From Lampris incognitus (taxonomy: Eukaryota; Chordata; Actinopteri; Lampriformes; Lampridae), in NCBI RefSeq assembly GCF_029633865.1, contig NC_079211.1, positions 147,180,543 to 147,244,542 of the forward strand: a stretch of 64,000 bases of DNA, written 5' to 3'. Position numbers and translations under genes: made by a program. The notes under the pieces were generated by a model that saw only the letters and a program-made list of their open reading frames with translations, was not told the DNA's origin and made no database searches. This document shows, one piece after another, positions 12,166 through 23,416 of this stretch (the first letter of the stretch is position 1; every line of letters begins with the position of its first letter).

Positions 12166-12569
12166 TGTGACAGTGGTGAGGAGTGCAGTAGGAATGACAG
12201 ATGGGTTCGAGGTGAAGGTGGGATTACACCAAGGATCGGTTCTGAGCCCTTTCTTGTTTGCAATGGTGATGGACAGGTTGACGGACGAGATCAGGCAGGA
12301 GTCTTCGTGGACTATGATGTTCGCGGATGACATTGTGATCTGTAGCGAGAGTAGAGAGCAGGTTGAGGAGAACCTGGAGAGGTGGAGGTATGCACTGGAG
12401 AGAAGAGGAATGAAAGTCAGTAGGAGCAAGACGGAATACCTATGCATGAACAAGAGGGGGGACAGAGGAATGGTGAGGATGCAAGGAGTAGAGGTGATGA
12501 AGGCGTATGAGTTTAAATACTTGGGGTCAACTGTTCAAAGTAACGGGGAGTGCAGAAGAGAGGTGAAGA

Positions 12570-13205
12570 ATCAGAATCAGAATCAAGTTTTTTGGCCATT
12601 TGCACATACATGGAATTTGACTCCGGTTTCGTGGCTCTCTTGGTGCACTTAACATAGTGTAATGATCATGGATGACTAGGCTCGGTAGCCCTTTGCTAAT
12701 GGGTCGGACCCTTTAGTCGAGTGGTTAGCGATGTCTCCCATGATGCGGGAGATACGGGTTCGCGTCCCAGCTGCGGCGGGTCCAGTGGTTGCCCCCTGAA
12801 TTCGCTACACTGGTGTCAGAAGTGGGCTGTTAGCGAAATCGGAGGGGCAACCACAGGACCCGCCGCACTGGTGTCAGAAGTGTAGCGAATTCAGGGGGCA
12901 ACCACAGGAACCGCTGCAGCTGGGACGTGAACCCGTATCTCCCGCACCGTGGGAGACATCGCTAACCTCTTGACTAAAGCGTCCAACCCGTTAGCCAAGG
13001 GCTACCGAGCCTATTCATCCGTGACCATTACATTGCCCCCTTCCTTTGAGATTCGCGTCCCGCAAATCGCAACAGCCTGGATGCGAACCTGGGGCTCCCG
13101 CACCGCAGGCGACAACGTTAACCAGTCAACTAAAGGGTCCGACCTGTTAGCCAAGGGCTACCGAGCCTATTCAGCCGTGATCGTTACAATAGAATAACAA
13201 CACTA
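12570..13205. mobile_element. Cluster of tRNA-like LTR units, rearranged
   Basis: A 152-bp LTR-like unit (12658-12809) begins TGTAATGATC and ends GCTACA. It is followed by TGGTGTCAGAAGTGGG (12811-12826), which is complementary to the 3' end of tRNA-Leu(CAA) plus CCA. A second 152-bp copy lies inverted at 12881-13032, about 90 percent identical by eye, and a more diverged inverted one at about 13033-13188. The block sits inside the RTE LINE. See 56010-56380 for an intact element of similar design. Confidence 0.65.
12706..12783 (+). other. tRNA-like cloverleaf inside the LTR unit
   Basis: GGACCC pairs with GGGTCC as an acceptor-like stem. TCTCCC pairs with GGGAGA around a 7-nt loop ATGATGC that has U33 and a GAU triplet. 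GGG-TTCGCGT-CCC forms a T arm, and TAGTCGAGTGG resembles an A box. The D arm is weak. It is probably an internal pol III-type module and not a functional tRNA gene. Confidence 0.5.
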
Positions 13206-13679
13206 CAGCACAATCGAGTGCAGGCAGGGTGGAGTGGGTGTAGAAGAGTGTCAAGAGTGATTTGCGACAGAAGGGCAGAAAGGTACCAGCAAGACTTAAA
13301 GGGAAGGTTTACAAGATGGTTGTGAGACCAGTTATGTTATATGGTTTGGAGACGGTGGTACTGACAAAAAGACAGGAGGTGGAGCTGGAGGTGGCAGAGT
13401 TGAAGATGATAAGATTTTCATTGGGAGTGACGAAGAAGGACAGGATTAAGAACGAGTATATTAGAGGGGCAGCTCAAGTTGGATGGTTTGGAGACAAAGC
13501 AACAGAGACAAGATTGAGATGGTTTGGACATGTGTGGAGGAGAGATGCTGGGTATATTGGGAGAAGGATGCTGAATATGGAGCTGCCAGGGATGAGGAAA
13601 AGAGGAAGGCCAAAGAGGAGGTTTATGGATGTGGTGAGGAAGGACCCCTAACGGGAGCAGCCCTAAGAAGAAGAAAATG

Positions 13680-13750
13680 TATAGTGTACTGTCTATATGC
13701 ACTAATGTCTGGTGCACTGTCTATATGTAGTGATATGTGTTGTGTAGTAA
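13680..13750 (+). repeat. Minisatellite, right half
   Basis: It continues the unit of 9321-9478 (TATAGTGTACTGTCTATATG) after the RTE insertion. Confidence 0.75.
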
Positions 13751-14025
13751 TGTGTGTTGACGTATTATGGTATAAAGCCAGTTGTCAGTCAGTCTACACC
13801 AGTAGCACTGACACATTTATTGTACATTTACTGCCGTTGCGATGTGAAGTGATTCCTCGTTGATATCCTTTCCCACTGAAACATGACGAAAAACAAACTG
13901 GAGGCCAAAGACAGCAACTCTAAAGAGAGGGAGAAGAGACGAGGGGATGGGAGGAGCGTGCACGGCTCTGGCACGCGCAGCCCGGATCAGAACAAACGTC
14001 TGGAGACCACCATGCCTGCCCACCA

Positions 14026-14071
<46 letters not shown>

Positions 14072-14925
14072 CTCGTTCACTCGCATTTTGTCTCTATCGA
14101 TATAAAGCTTTCCGTCTTCCTTTCCCTACTTCTGTCATTCTCCCTTCTCCTTTCTCGGAAGCACCATATTTTACTATCTCTCTCTCCCCGTCTCGCCTTC
14201 TTTTATTCTTTCACTCTTCCATTTGTACCTTCCTCCCTCTTTTCTGTCCTACTCTCCCTCCTTCTCTCGCTCTCTCACTCCCCACCGAACGCCACATGTT
14301 CTCTGCTCCGTTGCCGGTGTGTCTGCTCGTTGCATTAAAGCCGCGCAGAGCCGCCAGATTAGCGTGCTGATAGACTGCACAGTCTGCCAGACGGGAGGTA
14401 TGGACCCCCCACCCCACCCCACCTTCCCTCCTCCAGTAAAATGGCCCCCAAAGTATACAGTAAATGTGTCGCATGAGGGGCTCGCTTTGCTTACAACACT
14501 GTAGTCCTATTATGTGTGTGTGTGTGTGTGTGTGTGCGTGCACGTGCATGTGTGTGTGTGTGTGCGTGTGCTGGTCCGCGGTGTGTCCAAACAGCTCTGG
14601 AGTCATTAGGGTCTACACCGCAGACACGGAAAGCTGTTAAAGAGTTATAAACAAAGCAACAAAAAATAAAAATGTCACCCATTTTCTTTCACTCGGAGGC
14701 GTGTGAAACACCACACTACAGCACACAAAACACACACACACACAAAACACACACACACGAAAAACAAAAAGCCTCCAGGGTTCAGCCGAGTTCAGGCCCG
14801 ATACAGAGAGATTATTTTAGTCGCTCCCCCGTCATGGGAGGAGGAGATAAGAGCAGAAAACTGACCTCCTCCTGTCCCGACGCCCGGATTCACCCAGGCT
14901 GGTACTCCTGCAGACAACCGAGACA
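13751..14925. other. No gene seen; simple repeats
   Basis: Contains (CT)n at about 14027-14068, a GT run near 14513-14570 and CA runs near 14730-14758. An open frame from 13883 begins MTKNKLEAKDSNSKEREKRR but runs into the CT array and has no recognisable domain, so it is not called. Confidence 0.5.
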
Positions 14926-15450
14926 GACAGACAGACAGACAGACATGGAGACATGCAGACAGACAGGCAAGCAGGCAGACATGCAGACAGACAGACAGGT
15001 AGACAGACATGCAGACTGACAGACAGGCAGCCAGGCAGGCAGTTAGACAGACAGACAGACAGACATGCAGACAGACAGACAGACAAGACATGCAGACTGA
15101 CAGACAGACAGGCAGGCATGCATGCAGGCAGACAGCCATGCAGGTAGACAGACAGACAGGTAAACATGCAGACAGACAGGAAGGGAGACAGACAGACTGA
15201 CATGCAGACAGACAGAAATGCAGGTAGACAGACAGACACGCAGGTAAACATGCAGACAGACAGACAGGAAGTGAGACAGACAGACTGATATGCAGGTAAA
15301 CGTGCAGACAGACAGACAGACATGCAGGTAGACATACAGACAGAAATGCAGACAGAGCGACAGGAAGACAAGAAAGAGCCAGATGAGCAAAAGAACAGAC
15401 AGACAAACAAGCAGGCAGACAGCAGACAGACAGACAGGAAGGCAGACAGA
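14926..15450 (+). repeat. (GACA)n-rich array
   Basis: About 520 bp of GACA/GGCA units with CATGCA interruptions. Frames on either strand are repeat artefacts. Confidence 0.95.
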
Positions 15451-15514
15451 GACAGCGGTGACATACTACACACAAACACACTCAGCGGAGAGACAGTTCA
15501 GCTAACATGCCGGC

Positions 15515-15703
15515 AAACACACAGTCAAACACACACACAATCACACACACACACAAACACACACACACACACTAACTCACACTCGATCACACACACACAC
15601 ACACGATCACACAAACACACACACACGATCACACACACACACGCACACACACGATCACACAAACACACACACACTAACACACACTCGATCACACTAACAC
15701 AAA
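15515..15703 (+). repeat. CA-rich array with regular CGATCACA interruptions
   Basis: CA runs of 10-14 bp are separated by ACGATCACAC or ACTAACAC variants, giving a higher-order repeat. Confidence 0.9.
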
Positions 15704-16157
15704 AAGAGAAGAAAAGAATCTACCAGGTGATGTGAACATTTTCACCTCACAACAGTTGTGATGTGTCTTTAAGCAGTCTGGTAACTGTGTAACCATACAC
15801 ACCGACAGCAAGGAGCAGGAAGCTGTTGGACAACAACCACACAGAACCACGTGAGCAGAGGACTCAAACACAAACAGTGAAATAAAACTCAGACCGGACA
15901 TTCGGCGTTTGAAGACGTTGTTAACGTCTTCAGACCGCCGGCCCGTCCGGCCCGTGTCCTTGCTGACTGGCGGGCTGAAACGTGAGCGCTGCGCTTTTAA
16001 TTATTTGTAAGAGAGGACCCGGAGGTCAAAGGGCACAGCTATTTATGACTTAATCAAAAGCGAGCCCCGTGTTTTTCCAGATGCGTCCAGGAAGTCTGCT
16101 CCGCGTTCCCACACTGGCCTGTTTAGACTGAGGAGAGCCGAGGTGTCCTCAAATAGC

Positions 16158-16228
<71 letters not shown>

Positions 16229-16663
16229 ATATCCTATGGTGGTTAAAACAACAGTGGCCTGAGTGATTCCTTTATTGGATGCCGAGTGGGGAAGTATCTT
16301 ATTAATTGGACGTCGATGAAGCTGAAAATAAGACAAATAAAATCTATTTCTCTCAGGCTTCTGTTTCTCATTAATCTGACTCACGTCCTCAGGGCAGCCA
16401 CTCCACGCCCCCCCCCCCAAAAAAACCTACCCTTTTCACTATGACTGTTTTTTTTTTTTAACTCGTGTTGTATGAGGAGACTTGAGGGACACGGGAGTGT
16501 TCGTCAGGTCAGTGTAAATCTGCACACTGTGGACGCCCCTGTCTACCAGCCATGCTGGACATGTTGAAGGTTATCCTGTTTGCATGCAGAGATGATGCTT
16601 TTTTTCTCTAGAACGTTTCTATTCTGCCAGTCAGCCAGCCCCCCCCCCACACACACACACCAC
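15704..16663. other. No gene seen
   Basis: Mostly unique sequence with a GT array at 16161-16224. No exon or known mobile element was recognised. Confidence 0.5.
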
Positions 16664-16771
16664 CAAGGGCGTCGGAAGTGGGGGGGGGCAGAGGGGACAA
16701 GTCCCCCTCAATGTGGGTGGGAGGCGAAAAAGTCCCCCCCCAATAAACAAGAACTTCCACTACTAGATATA

Positions 16772-16820
<49 letters not shown>

Positions 16821-17152
16821 GGACATGTACTCCCTGTATGTGCAGCATTCGTGTCATTCCCATCCCACAATATGTAAAAGTCAATGATGTACATGTCTAG
16901 GATTACGTTTTTGTCTCAAATAGCTTAAAAATGGTTAATCTAGCTGCCGAAATTAAAAATAATAATAACAACAATAATAACCTTGCTGGGGGAGAATTAT
17001 CAATGGCCATGAAATGTTTTCTTTGCTGAAAACTGTTGTAAACTGGCAGTTTAAAACGTTTCTTTTCTTTTCCTAATTTTCCAGGGGAGCATACCCCCGG
17101 ACCCCCCTACAGGGTTTTGCCCCCCCCAAAAAAATATAAAACTACGCCCTTG
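16664..17152. mobile_element. hAT-type MITE
   Basis: The ends CAAGGGCGT and (reverse complement) CAAGGGCGTAG are inverted. Near-identical 8-bp flanks CACACCAC (16656-16663) and CACATCAC (17153-17160) fit a hAT target duplication. Inner parts are rich in G or C runs, with a TA array at about 16773-16814. No transposase is present. Confidence 0.7.
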
Positions 17153-17940
17153 CACATCACCCTTCACTTTCACATGGTGCGTTCCCATGTGCATTCACCC
17201 AGAGCTTGACCTTTTGCACTCTCGATTGCCGGGGTCTTGAAGGAGAAGGTCAGGGATCAGGGGGTCATGGCGGGGTCAGCCTGCTAGTTGTAATCCATTT
17301 CCGCATGCCGCGTGTTGCCAAAGATTCTCTAATGCGTCAGTTCCTGTTCCTGTTCCTCCGGGGTATGGGATGTTTTGTTCTCCGGTGTGCTGGTAAGCCG
17401 CCCAAATAATAGATGTAACACTGACATTGTAACACTGGGCTGGTGTAGGCGGAGAGAGCTAGCAGCATGTGGCTAGCTAGCAAGAGCCCCGGGATAGCCG
17501 GTTAGCCCCGAGAGTCGACAGACAGCGAGAGTGACTTTATTCCGTAGTACATGCACCGACCATACGATGCCAGGTCGCCACGGCACTCTGTTCCCCGACC
17601 ATACATGAACAGTACACACGCCACACGTAGCCTAAACGTTACTCCTGAGAGCCAAAAGAACAACAGGGGCTAAAGAACAAGCGTCCGTCGCCGTCTGATG
17701 ACGTCAACTCTAGGCAAATACGTCTTAAAGGTACACCTCCCAACCAATTTCGACTGTTACATGTTTTGATACTGACTGCTTATCTGGGAATAATAATTCC
17801 ATGTTTTTACGACCTGGGTCTTATTTTCGTCGTTTTTTTTCCATCATACATATCAGTTATGACGTCATTTTACTCACCAACTTCATTCAGTAGATTTTGG
17901 ACACGGGGCGACTGCTGGACTCAGCTTTACAACGGTCCAC
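17153..17940. other. No gene seen
   Basis: Unique sequence with inverted GCTAGCTAG-type motifs near 17460-17490. No supported gene. Confidence 0.45.
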
Positions 17941-18335
17941 GCGTTTACATGTAGTTAGGCCATGTATCTGGACTACTGTGGTTGTCCCAGTACACAAGAA
18001 CCGGGGGAGAATCGATTTATTAACGGGAGTATGTCCGACCCCGGTACGGCAGATGGCGATATGCCCCCTTTCAGCTGGTTGCTATTGGATGAAAGACCGC
18101 CGCGGGGCCCATGGAGCATGCGCAGAACGCCTAGGCCAGTTCGGGGCCCGATTAAAGCGTATACATGCCAGAGTGAATCCATCCCAACCGCGTCATCTAG
18201 GTGTGTTAGTCCCACTTCCAGAAATTTCGATTTAGAACGATTTCAGTCGGAGTAACATGTTTACGTGAATTTTAAAAGTCCAGTTTTAGTCGGACTAACA
18301 ATAACCTGACTTCTTCTAACATCATGTAAACGTAG
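17941..18335. mobile_element. Possible MITE
   Basis: The stretch begins GCGTTTACATGTAG and ends ACATCATGTAAACG, an inverted GTTTACATG/CATGTAAAC pair typical of fish MITEs. Target duplications are not clear, and the open frames inside have no recognisable product. Confidence 0.35.
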
Positions 18336-18589
18336 TCATTGTCTTATGGGACAACTGAACATGAGCACCAGACAACAAGTTTCCACAAGCCCAATTTAAC
18401 CCAATTATCTAAACCACGTCAGAGGTGAAACTACCATATATGCAGGTAATGCAGCGGCACTGGGGCCCACACCAGTTTAGGGCCTCGACAAACGCACCTC
18501 TCTTTATCTCGCCACTGTCATATCAAACATCTCGAGCACCGAGTCTACGGTATACGGTATGTTCAAAATGTCTTTATGCATGCTCAATA
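18336..18589. other. No gene seen
   Basis: Unique sequence without supported features. Confidence 0.4.
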
Positions 18590-18840
18590 GGTTGAATCAG
18601 TTCATGTGGACACAACGTCTATTGAGAGAAACGTTTTCATCACTCACCTAAGTGACCTCTGCAGTCTCAACTGACTGCAGATATCCCCACCCTTATAAAC
18701 AATACAGTGGTATAATGACCGAAACCAACAATTGGCTTCATATGCAAATTGCTGTGAGCATTAACTAGAGTTTCAATGGCCATGTGTACTGTTCACAGAG
18801 GATTGGGGAATAGTTGCAATCACAGCATTGGAAAATGGTG
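18590..18840 (-). mobile_element. Penelope-like 3' fragment
   Basis: It matches, in opposite orientation, the segment at about 20330-20540 (GTTGAATC...GTTCAT end, GGTCACTTAG-like and GGGGAATAGTT parts). Together they bracket a LINE relic. Confidence 0.5.
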
Positions 18841-18904
18841 ACAGATGTACTCTGGGAAAAAACAGACGCTGGTCAAGGAGATGGCACAACACAGGAGAAC
18901 CAGG

Positions 18905-19945
18905 ACTCCGCAGTCTGCACCCATCTACAGGCTAGTGACCACTCTTTCAAGGAGTTGTTCCTTCCTTGATAGGAAGGAACAAGCTGGTTTGAGGATCCTG
19001 TTTGTGGACTTCATCTCAACGTTCAACATCATCATCCCAGACATCCTCCACTCCAAATGCACCTGGCTCACTGTACCAGCTCCCATCTGCCAGTGGATTA
19101 AAAACTTGCCGACAGACAGGAGGCAGCAGGTGAAGCTGGGGAAAATCACATCCAGCATCCGGACAATCAGCACTGGCGCCCCCCAGGGATGTATGTTCTC
19201 CCCTCTACTCTTCTCCATCTACACAAATGATTGCACCTCAGATGACCCGTCTGTTAAACTCCTGAAGTTTGCGGATGACACAACCATCACTGGCCTTATC
19301 TGGGATGGTGACGACTCTGCATATAGATGGGAGGTTGATCATCTGGCCCTCTGGTGCGGCCATAACAACCTGGAGCTGAACACATTCAAAACAGTGGAGA
19401 TGACAGTGGACTTCAGGAGGAGCCCCCCACCACCACCACCACCATTCTCAACAGCACAGTGTCTACAGTGAAAACCTATAGATTTCGGGCTCCAAAATTT
19501 CCTAAGACCCAAGATGGACACACAATCATCAAAAAGGCCCAGCAGAGGATGTACTTCCTCCGGCAGCTCAAGAAATTCAAGTTGCCTTAGGAACTGTTGA
19601 TTCAGTTCTACACTGCAATAATCCAGTTTATCCTCTGCACATCCATCACTGTCAGGTTTGGATCGGGCACCTAACAGGACAGGCACAGACTACAACAGAC
19701 AGTCAGGACTGCAGAGAAAATCATTGGTGCCGACCTGCCCTCCATTCAGGACTTATACACCTCCAGACTCAGGAAACGGGCAGGCAACATCACTGCATAC
19801 CCATCACACCCTGGTCACAACCTGTTCCAACTCCTCTCCTCTGGCAGGCGCTACAGAGCACTGTACCCGAAAATAGCCAGACATAAAAACAGTTTGTTTC
19901 CGCGGGCTGTCATTCAAATGAACGCCTAACACTGTCAATAAATCC
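18905..19945 (+). mobile_element. LINE reverse-transcriptase relic (L2/CR1-like)
   Basis: In shifting frames it shows GLRILFVDFISTFNIIIP, GAPQGCMFSPLLFSIYTND, the catalytic motif FADDT (about 19270), TVEMTVDFRR, then KKAQQRMYFLRQLKKF and SSGRRYRALYPKIARHKNSL near the C-terminus. Frameshifts and stops follow the Pro-rich run at 19425-19445. The clade is inferred from the C-terminal order shared with 44578-45282. Confidence 0.8.
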
Positions 19946-20229
19946 AACCATGTTGTATATACCGTACTGTACTTTGTACGTATACTGGTACACTATGTCA
20001 TGTTCATCTACCTCAGGTACATATGTAAGTAACCTGCTAACATCTGCTTCAGCATCTCTGATATACTCTCTGCACCACTGCACTTTATCACCTCTTATTT
20101 CACCTGTGTAAGTCAATCCTTGTGTATATATCTGAAGATTGTTGTGTTGTTATTCTATGTTAAGTACACTAAGAGCCACAAAACCGGAGTCAAATTCCAT
20201 ATATGTGCAAACCTACATGGCAAATAAAC

Positions 20230-20540
20230 ATGGTTCTAATTGAATGGGGAGTCATAAAGGCCATCTATGTGAAGAGGAAACGACCATCCCTGAACCGGGG
20301 GGGGGGGGGGGCTAAGAGTACATCTGTCGCCATCTTGCAATGCTGTGATTGTAACTATTCCCCAATGGTCATGCCAATTTGCATATAAAACCAATCGTTG
20401 GTTTGGGTCGTTATGCCACTGTGTTGTTTGTAAGGGTGGGACACCTGCAGCCAGGTGAGACTGAAGAGGTCACTTAGAGGAAAGATGAAACGTTTCTGTC
20501 GAACGTTCTGTCCAGATGAACCGATTCAACTTTCCATGGT
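20230..20540 (+). mobile_element. Penelope-like fragment with endonuclease end
   Basis: The peptide GVIKAIYVKRKRPSLNRGGG (about 20250-20310) matches the GIY-YIG endonuclease end. The rest contains a degenerate hammerhead-like stretch (ACTGAAGAGGTCACTTAG, then GATGAAACG, about 20460-20495). Confidence 0.65.
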
Positions 20541-21065
20541 ATGTTCAAAAATGTGCAAAGTGTGCCTGTGCATAATTATGGACATGCGCACTAATGCGTA
20601 GCAAATTCCACACAGAAGAGTTAGCTAGCTGGTGATGTGAGTAGAACTTTTTATTGATTTGACCAATAATCAACCTACACACGTGGGTTTTATGTTTATA
20701 AGGCCTATGCGCAGACATGAATGATGTCAGTGTGCAGGTGTACTGTCACCGATGTTTTCATCTGTTATGGTGCTCCAGCACCAGATGTTCTCAGCAGGCT
20801 AGTCTACCACTGGCTTGGCCTTGCTATCACGACTCTTGGATAGCACGGCGCTCTGTTCTCCTAGTATCATTTAATTTAGGGAGGATAATTCTCACATTGT
20901 TCCTGCATGACCTCCCCTCTAAATTCTGACACTTATCGGATGGGAAAGACACCTGTTTAGTGAGACTTTGTAGCTTGTGCTCCAGGGATCGTCCACAGTT
21001 CAAGCAAGGAAAATATGTCTTTCACAGTCTTGCTAAAATTCATTATTCCAGCTGCCAGACTGGTT
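20541..21065. other. No gene seen
   Basis: Unique AT-rich sequence. The open frame at 20717-20929 has no splice context or known domain. Confidence 0.4.
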
Positions 21066-21275
21066 TCCTCCCACAGTCCGAAGACGTAGGTCAGGTGAAT
21101 CGGCCGTACTAAATTGTCCCTAGGTGTGAATGTGTGTGTCAGCCCTGTGATGGCGTGGCGGTCTGTCCAGGGTGTCTCCCCACCTGCTGCCCAATGACTG
21201 CTGGGATAGGCTCCAGCATCCCCGCGACCCTGAGAGCAGGATAAGTGGTTTGGATAATGGATGGATGGATGGATT
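21066..21275 (+). mobile_element. SINE family A, tail only
   Basis: It runs from TCCTCCCACAGTCCGAAG to the (GGAT)n tail. The tRNA-like head is absent. Confidence 0.75.
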
Positions 21276-21489
21276 TCATTTAGGCGTCAACTGTGCAGTG
21301 CATTTATTTTGCTGTTACTGGTCATTTTAAAGCTGCGTGCTTTCACTTCTTTCATTCACTCCTGACATGAGGTGATGTTAAGCCTGACTTTGATGGGCAG
21401 GCCGGGGCCGCCGTCACCATCTTGCATTGGGGCCCGGCCCTGACTCGTTACGCCCGTGAACTGCGTATTTAGAGATGAAAACCAAAGTG

Positions 21490-22236
21490 AACATTAAAAG
21501 TTATCAGGAATCAGGAACACTATTTGTCGTCTCCCCCAGCCCACAGCAGTGCAACACAAAGACAAAACACATATCAAAAAATTACAAGAACTTCAAGAAC
21601 ACACACACTAACACATATATCCAAAATACACACACACACACACAAAAAAAAATCACTGTCCAAGGGAACGAACGCCAGCCCAGATGACTGTCGGAACTGC
21701 CGGTCTGAATGGGCTGGCAGTTAGCTTAGCCTGTCCCGCTTCCACGTCCTGTCAGACCACCCTCGGTGCTTCCTCCCTGTGCGCAGCTCCAGGCAGGGGC
21801 TGTGGTCCCTGGGCCCACAGGACGCAGCATGCCATCCAGCGCTAGCTCTCCCAGCCAGACACCCTCGACACACCTCCCCGCACTCCTCACAATGACATCA
21901 AAAACACAACAGTGAACACCAGGCGAGGCCACTGCTAGACCACCCTCGGTGTTATTGGAACTACCGGTCTGCATGGGCTAGCAGTTAGCTTAGCCCGCCC
22001 CGCTTCCACATCCTGTCAGACCGCCCTCGACGTTTCTTCCTCGGGGCCCAGCTCCAGGCAGGGGCTGTGGTCCCCAGGCCCACAGTATGAAGCAGACCAA
22101 GTTCTCCCATCCAGCGCCAGCTCTCCCAGCCATCAAACGAAGACAAAACTTAAAACGCACACATGGGCAAAGACACTGCATGGACGGTACTGGGCGAGGC
22201 CACCGCAAACGTGAATTCGTGCCGCCATCTGATGTG
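21490..22236 (-). mobile_element. Repeat family D, copy 1
   Basis: The minus-strand 5' end is near 22232, with a GGCGGC motif that is a degenerate form of the GATGGCGG start. The 3' end near 21490 carries the TTCCTGATTCCTGATA type tail. The interior contains repeated CTAGCAGTTAGCTTAGC and CTCTCCCAGCCA modules. No coding potential is evident. Confidence 0.65.
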
Positions 22237-23232
22237 AAATGTCCAATATGATCAATGGTGGACGACATGGCTGATGTACTTCCTGGTTCAGCCTGCAGGA
22301 AGTAGCAGCCTATACTTACCACAGGCAGTAGTAACATCCATAAACTAGCCAGCCAGCACAAAAGAGAAGTCACAGATGATGGACAGTCATGGACACAGTC
22401 TGACTGAGACACTAGGGGGGGGGGGGTTTGTTGTTTAAAGACTCCTGTTCACTTGTCCCATAAGACAGCGTTGCAAAGCTGAGTCCAGTGGTGGTCCATG
22501 TCCAACATCTACGGAATGACCCAGTAAAACCACAGTCTTGTACTGCTTGTTAACTGGGAGACTTCTAGCTTTGTTTACTGAGTTGCATCAGTGGAGCATT
22601 TGGAGTTTCTGTGCCTTGCTCAGGGGCACTATGTTGGTTGTAATCTTGGGAAGAAAAGTGAGGGGGGGGTTGTTGAGGGATCCGACATTGTGTCCAGCAG
22701 AGGGCGAGATTTGCCCCCCCTCCCCCCTTCACCACGCCTTAGAGGAGCATCCTGGGTCTGGTCTCGGCTGGTCGAATTACACAACAGTCTCTCCTGGAAT
22801 CTGAGGGGTGGGTGTGTGTGTGCGTGTGTGTTTGTATGCTTCCCCATCACACTACACCCTTTGTGTTCCTGCCTCAAGCCCATGAGCAGGTGCAACAGCT
22901 GAGAAACGACAACTGCTGCATCTCCAGCCACTCCGGTCCTGCCTGTACTAATATGGACTCAGGTCCCGCGTCCCTCAGCTGTGATGCCCAGGAAACACAC
23001 AGCAGCCTTATTACACAGTCAGGCGAGACCACGGGGCCATTTAAATGGGCGATGTGGGATCACGGCTATATGACCCACCGATGTGTCTTTGAGCGAGCAA
23101 TTGTGCTCCGTCGAGCTGTTGCTGTCTAGGGTGACCTCTGTCCTTTGAAGACTGCATGTAGGAGGTGCCGAGAAAAAGAGAATTTATTAACGGGAAACGA
23201 CAGAGTATCACATTGATGTTGTATGGCTTTAT

Positions 23233-23233
<1 letters not shown>
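22237..23233. other. No supported gene; one weak exon-like frame
   Basis: A plus-strand frame at about 22880-23129 (after an acceptor-like CTGCCTCAAG) encodes AHEQVQQLRNDNC followed by about 70 residues. It is not recognised and lacks a paired exon, so it is not called as a gene. Confidence 0.35.

Positions 23234-23300
<67 letters not shown>
23234..23300 (+). repeat. (CA)n microsatellite
   Basis: 33 uninterrupted CA units. Confidence 0.95.
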
Positions 23301-23302
<2 letters not shown>

Positions 23303-23416
23303 ATGCAGGAGGTCTATACGAAGATCACAAAAAGACTTTTGATCTGTTCACATAGTTTTTGGTGTTTCTCATAGTTTCAAAACATCCATATTTGTTATTT
23401 GATTCCGTTTCTGGTG

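Larger units (their letters stand above)
9479..13675 (+). mobile_element. Degraded RTE-clade LINE with nested insertions
   Basis: The plus strand carries, in broken frames, the order of an RTE element. First is an endonuclease region (9590-10300; VSVYAPQVG-type), then NYRGIKLISHSMKIWERVIE (about 11340), the reverse transcriptase with FADDIVIC (about 12320), and the C-terminal part with GLETVVLTKRQEVELEVAEL and RGRPKRRFMDVVRKD (to 13651). Many frameshifts and stops are present. Two insertions interrupt it, a Penelope-like piece (11523-12165) and tRNA-like LTR units (12570-13205). Flanks share a TATAGTGTACTG-like duplication taken from the minisatellite. Confidence 0.85.

Noticed and set aside
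12706-12783. A functional tRNA gene
   Set aside because: The D arm is weak, and the sequence lies inside an LTR-like repeat followed by a primer-binding site.
17962-18255. 97-codon plus frame
   Set aside because: It lies inside a probable MITE and overlaps open frames on both strands without a domain.
22880-23129. Exon-like plus frame starting AHEQVQQLRNDNC
   Set aside because: A single acceptor-like site, no partner exon and no recognisable product.
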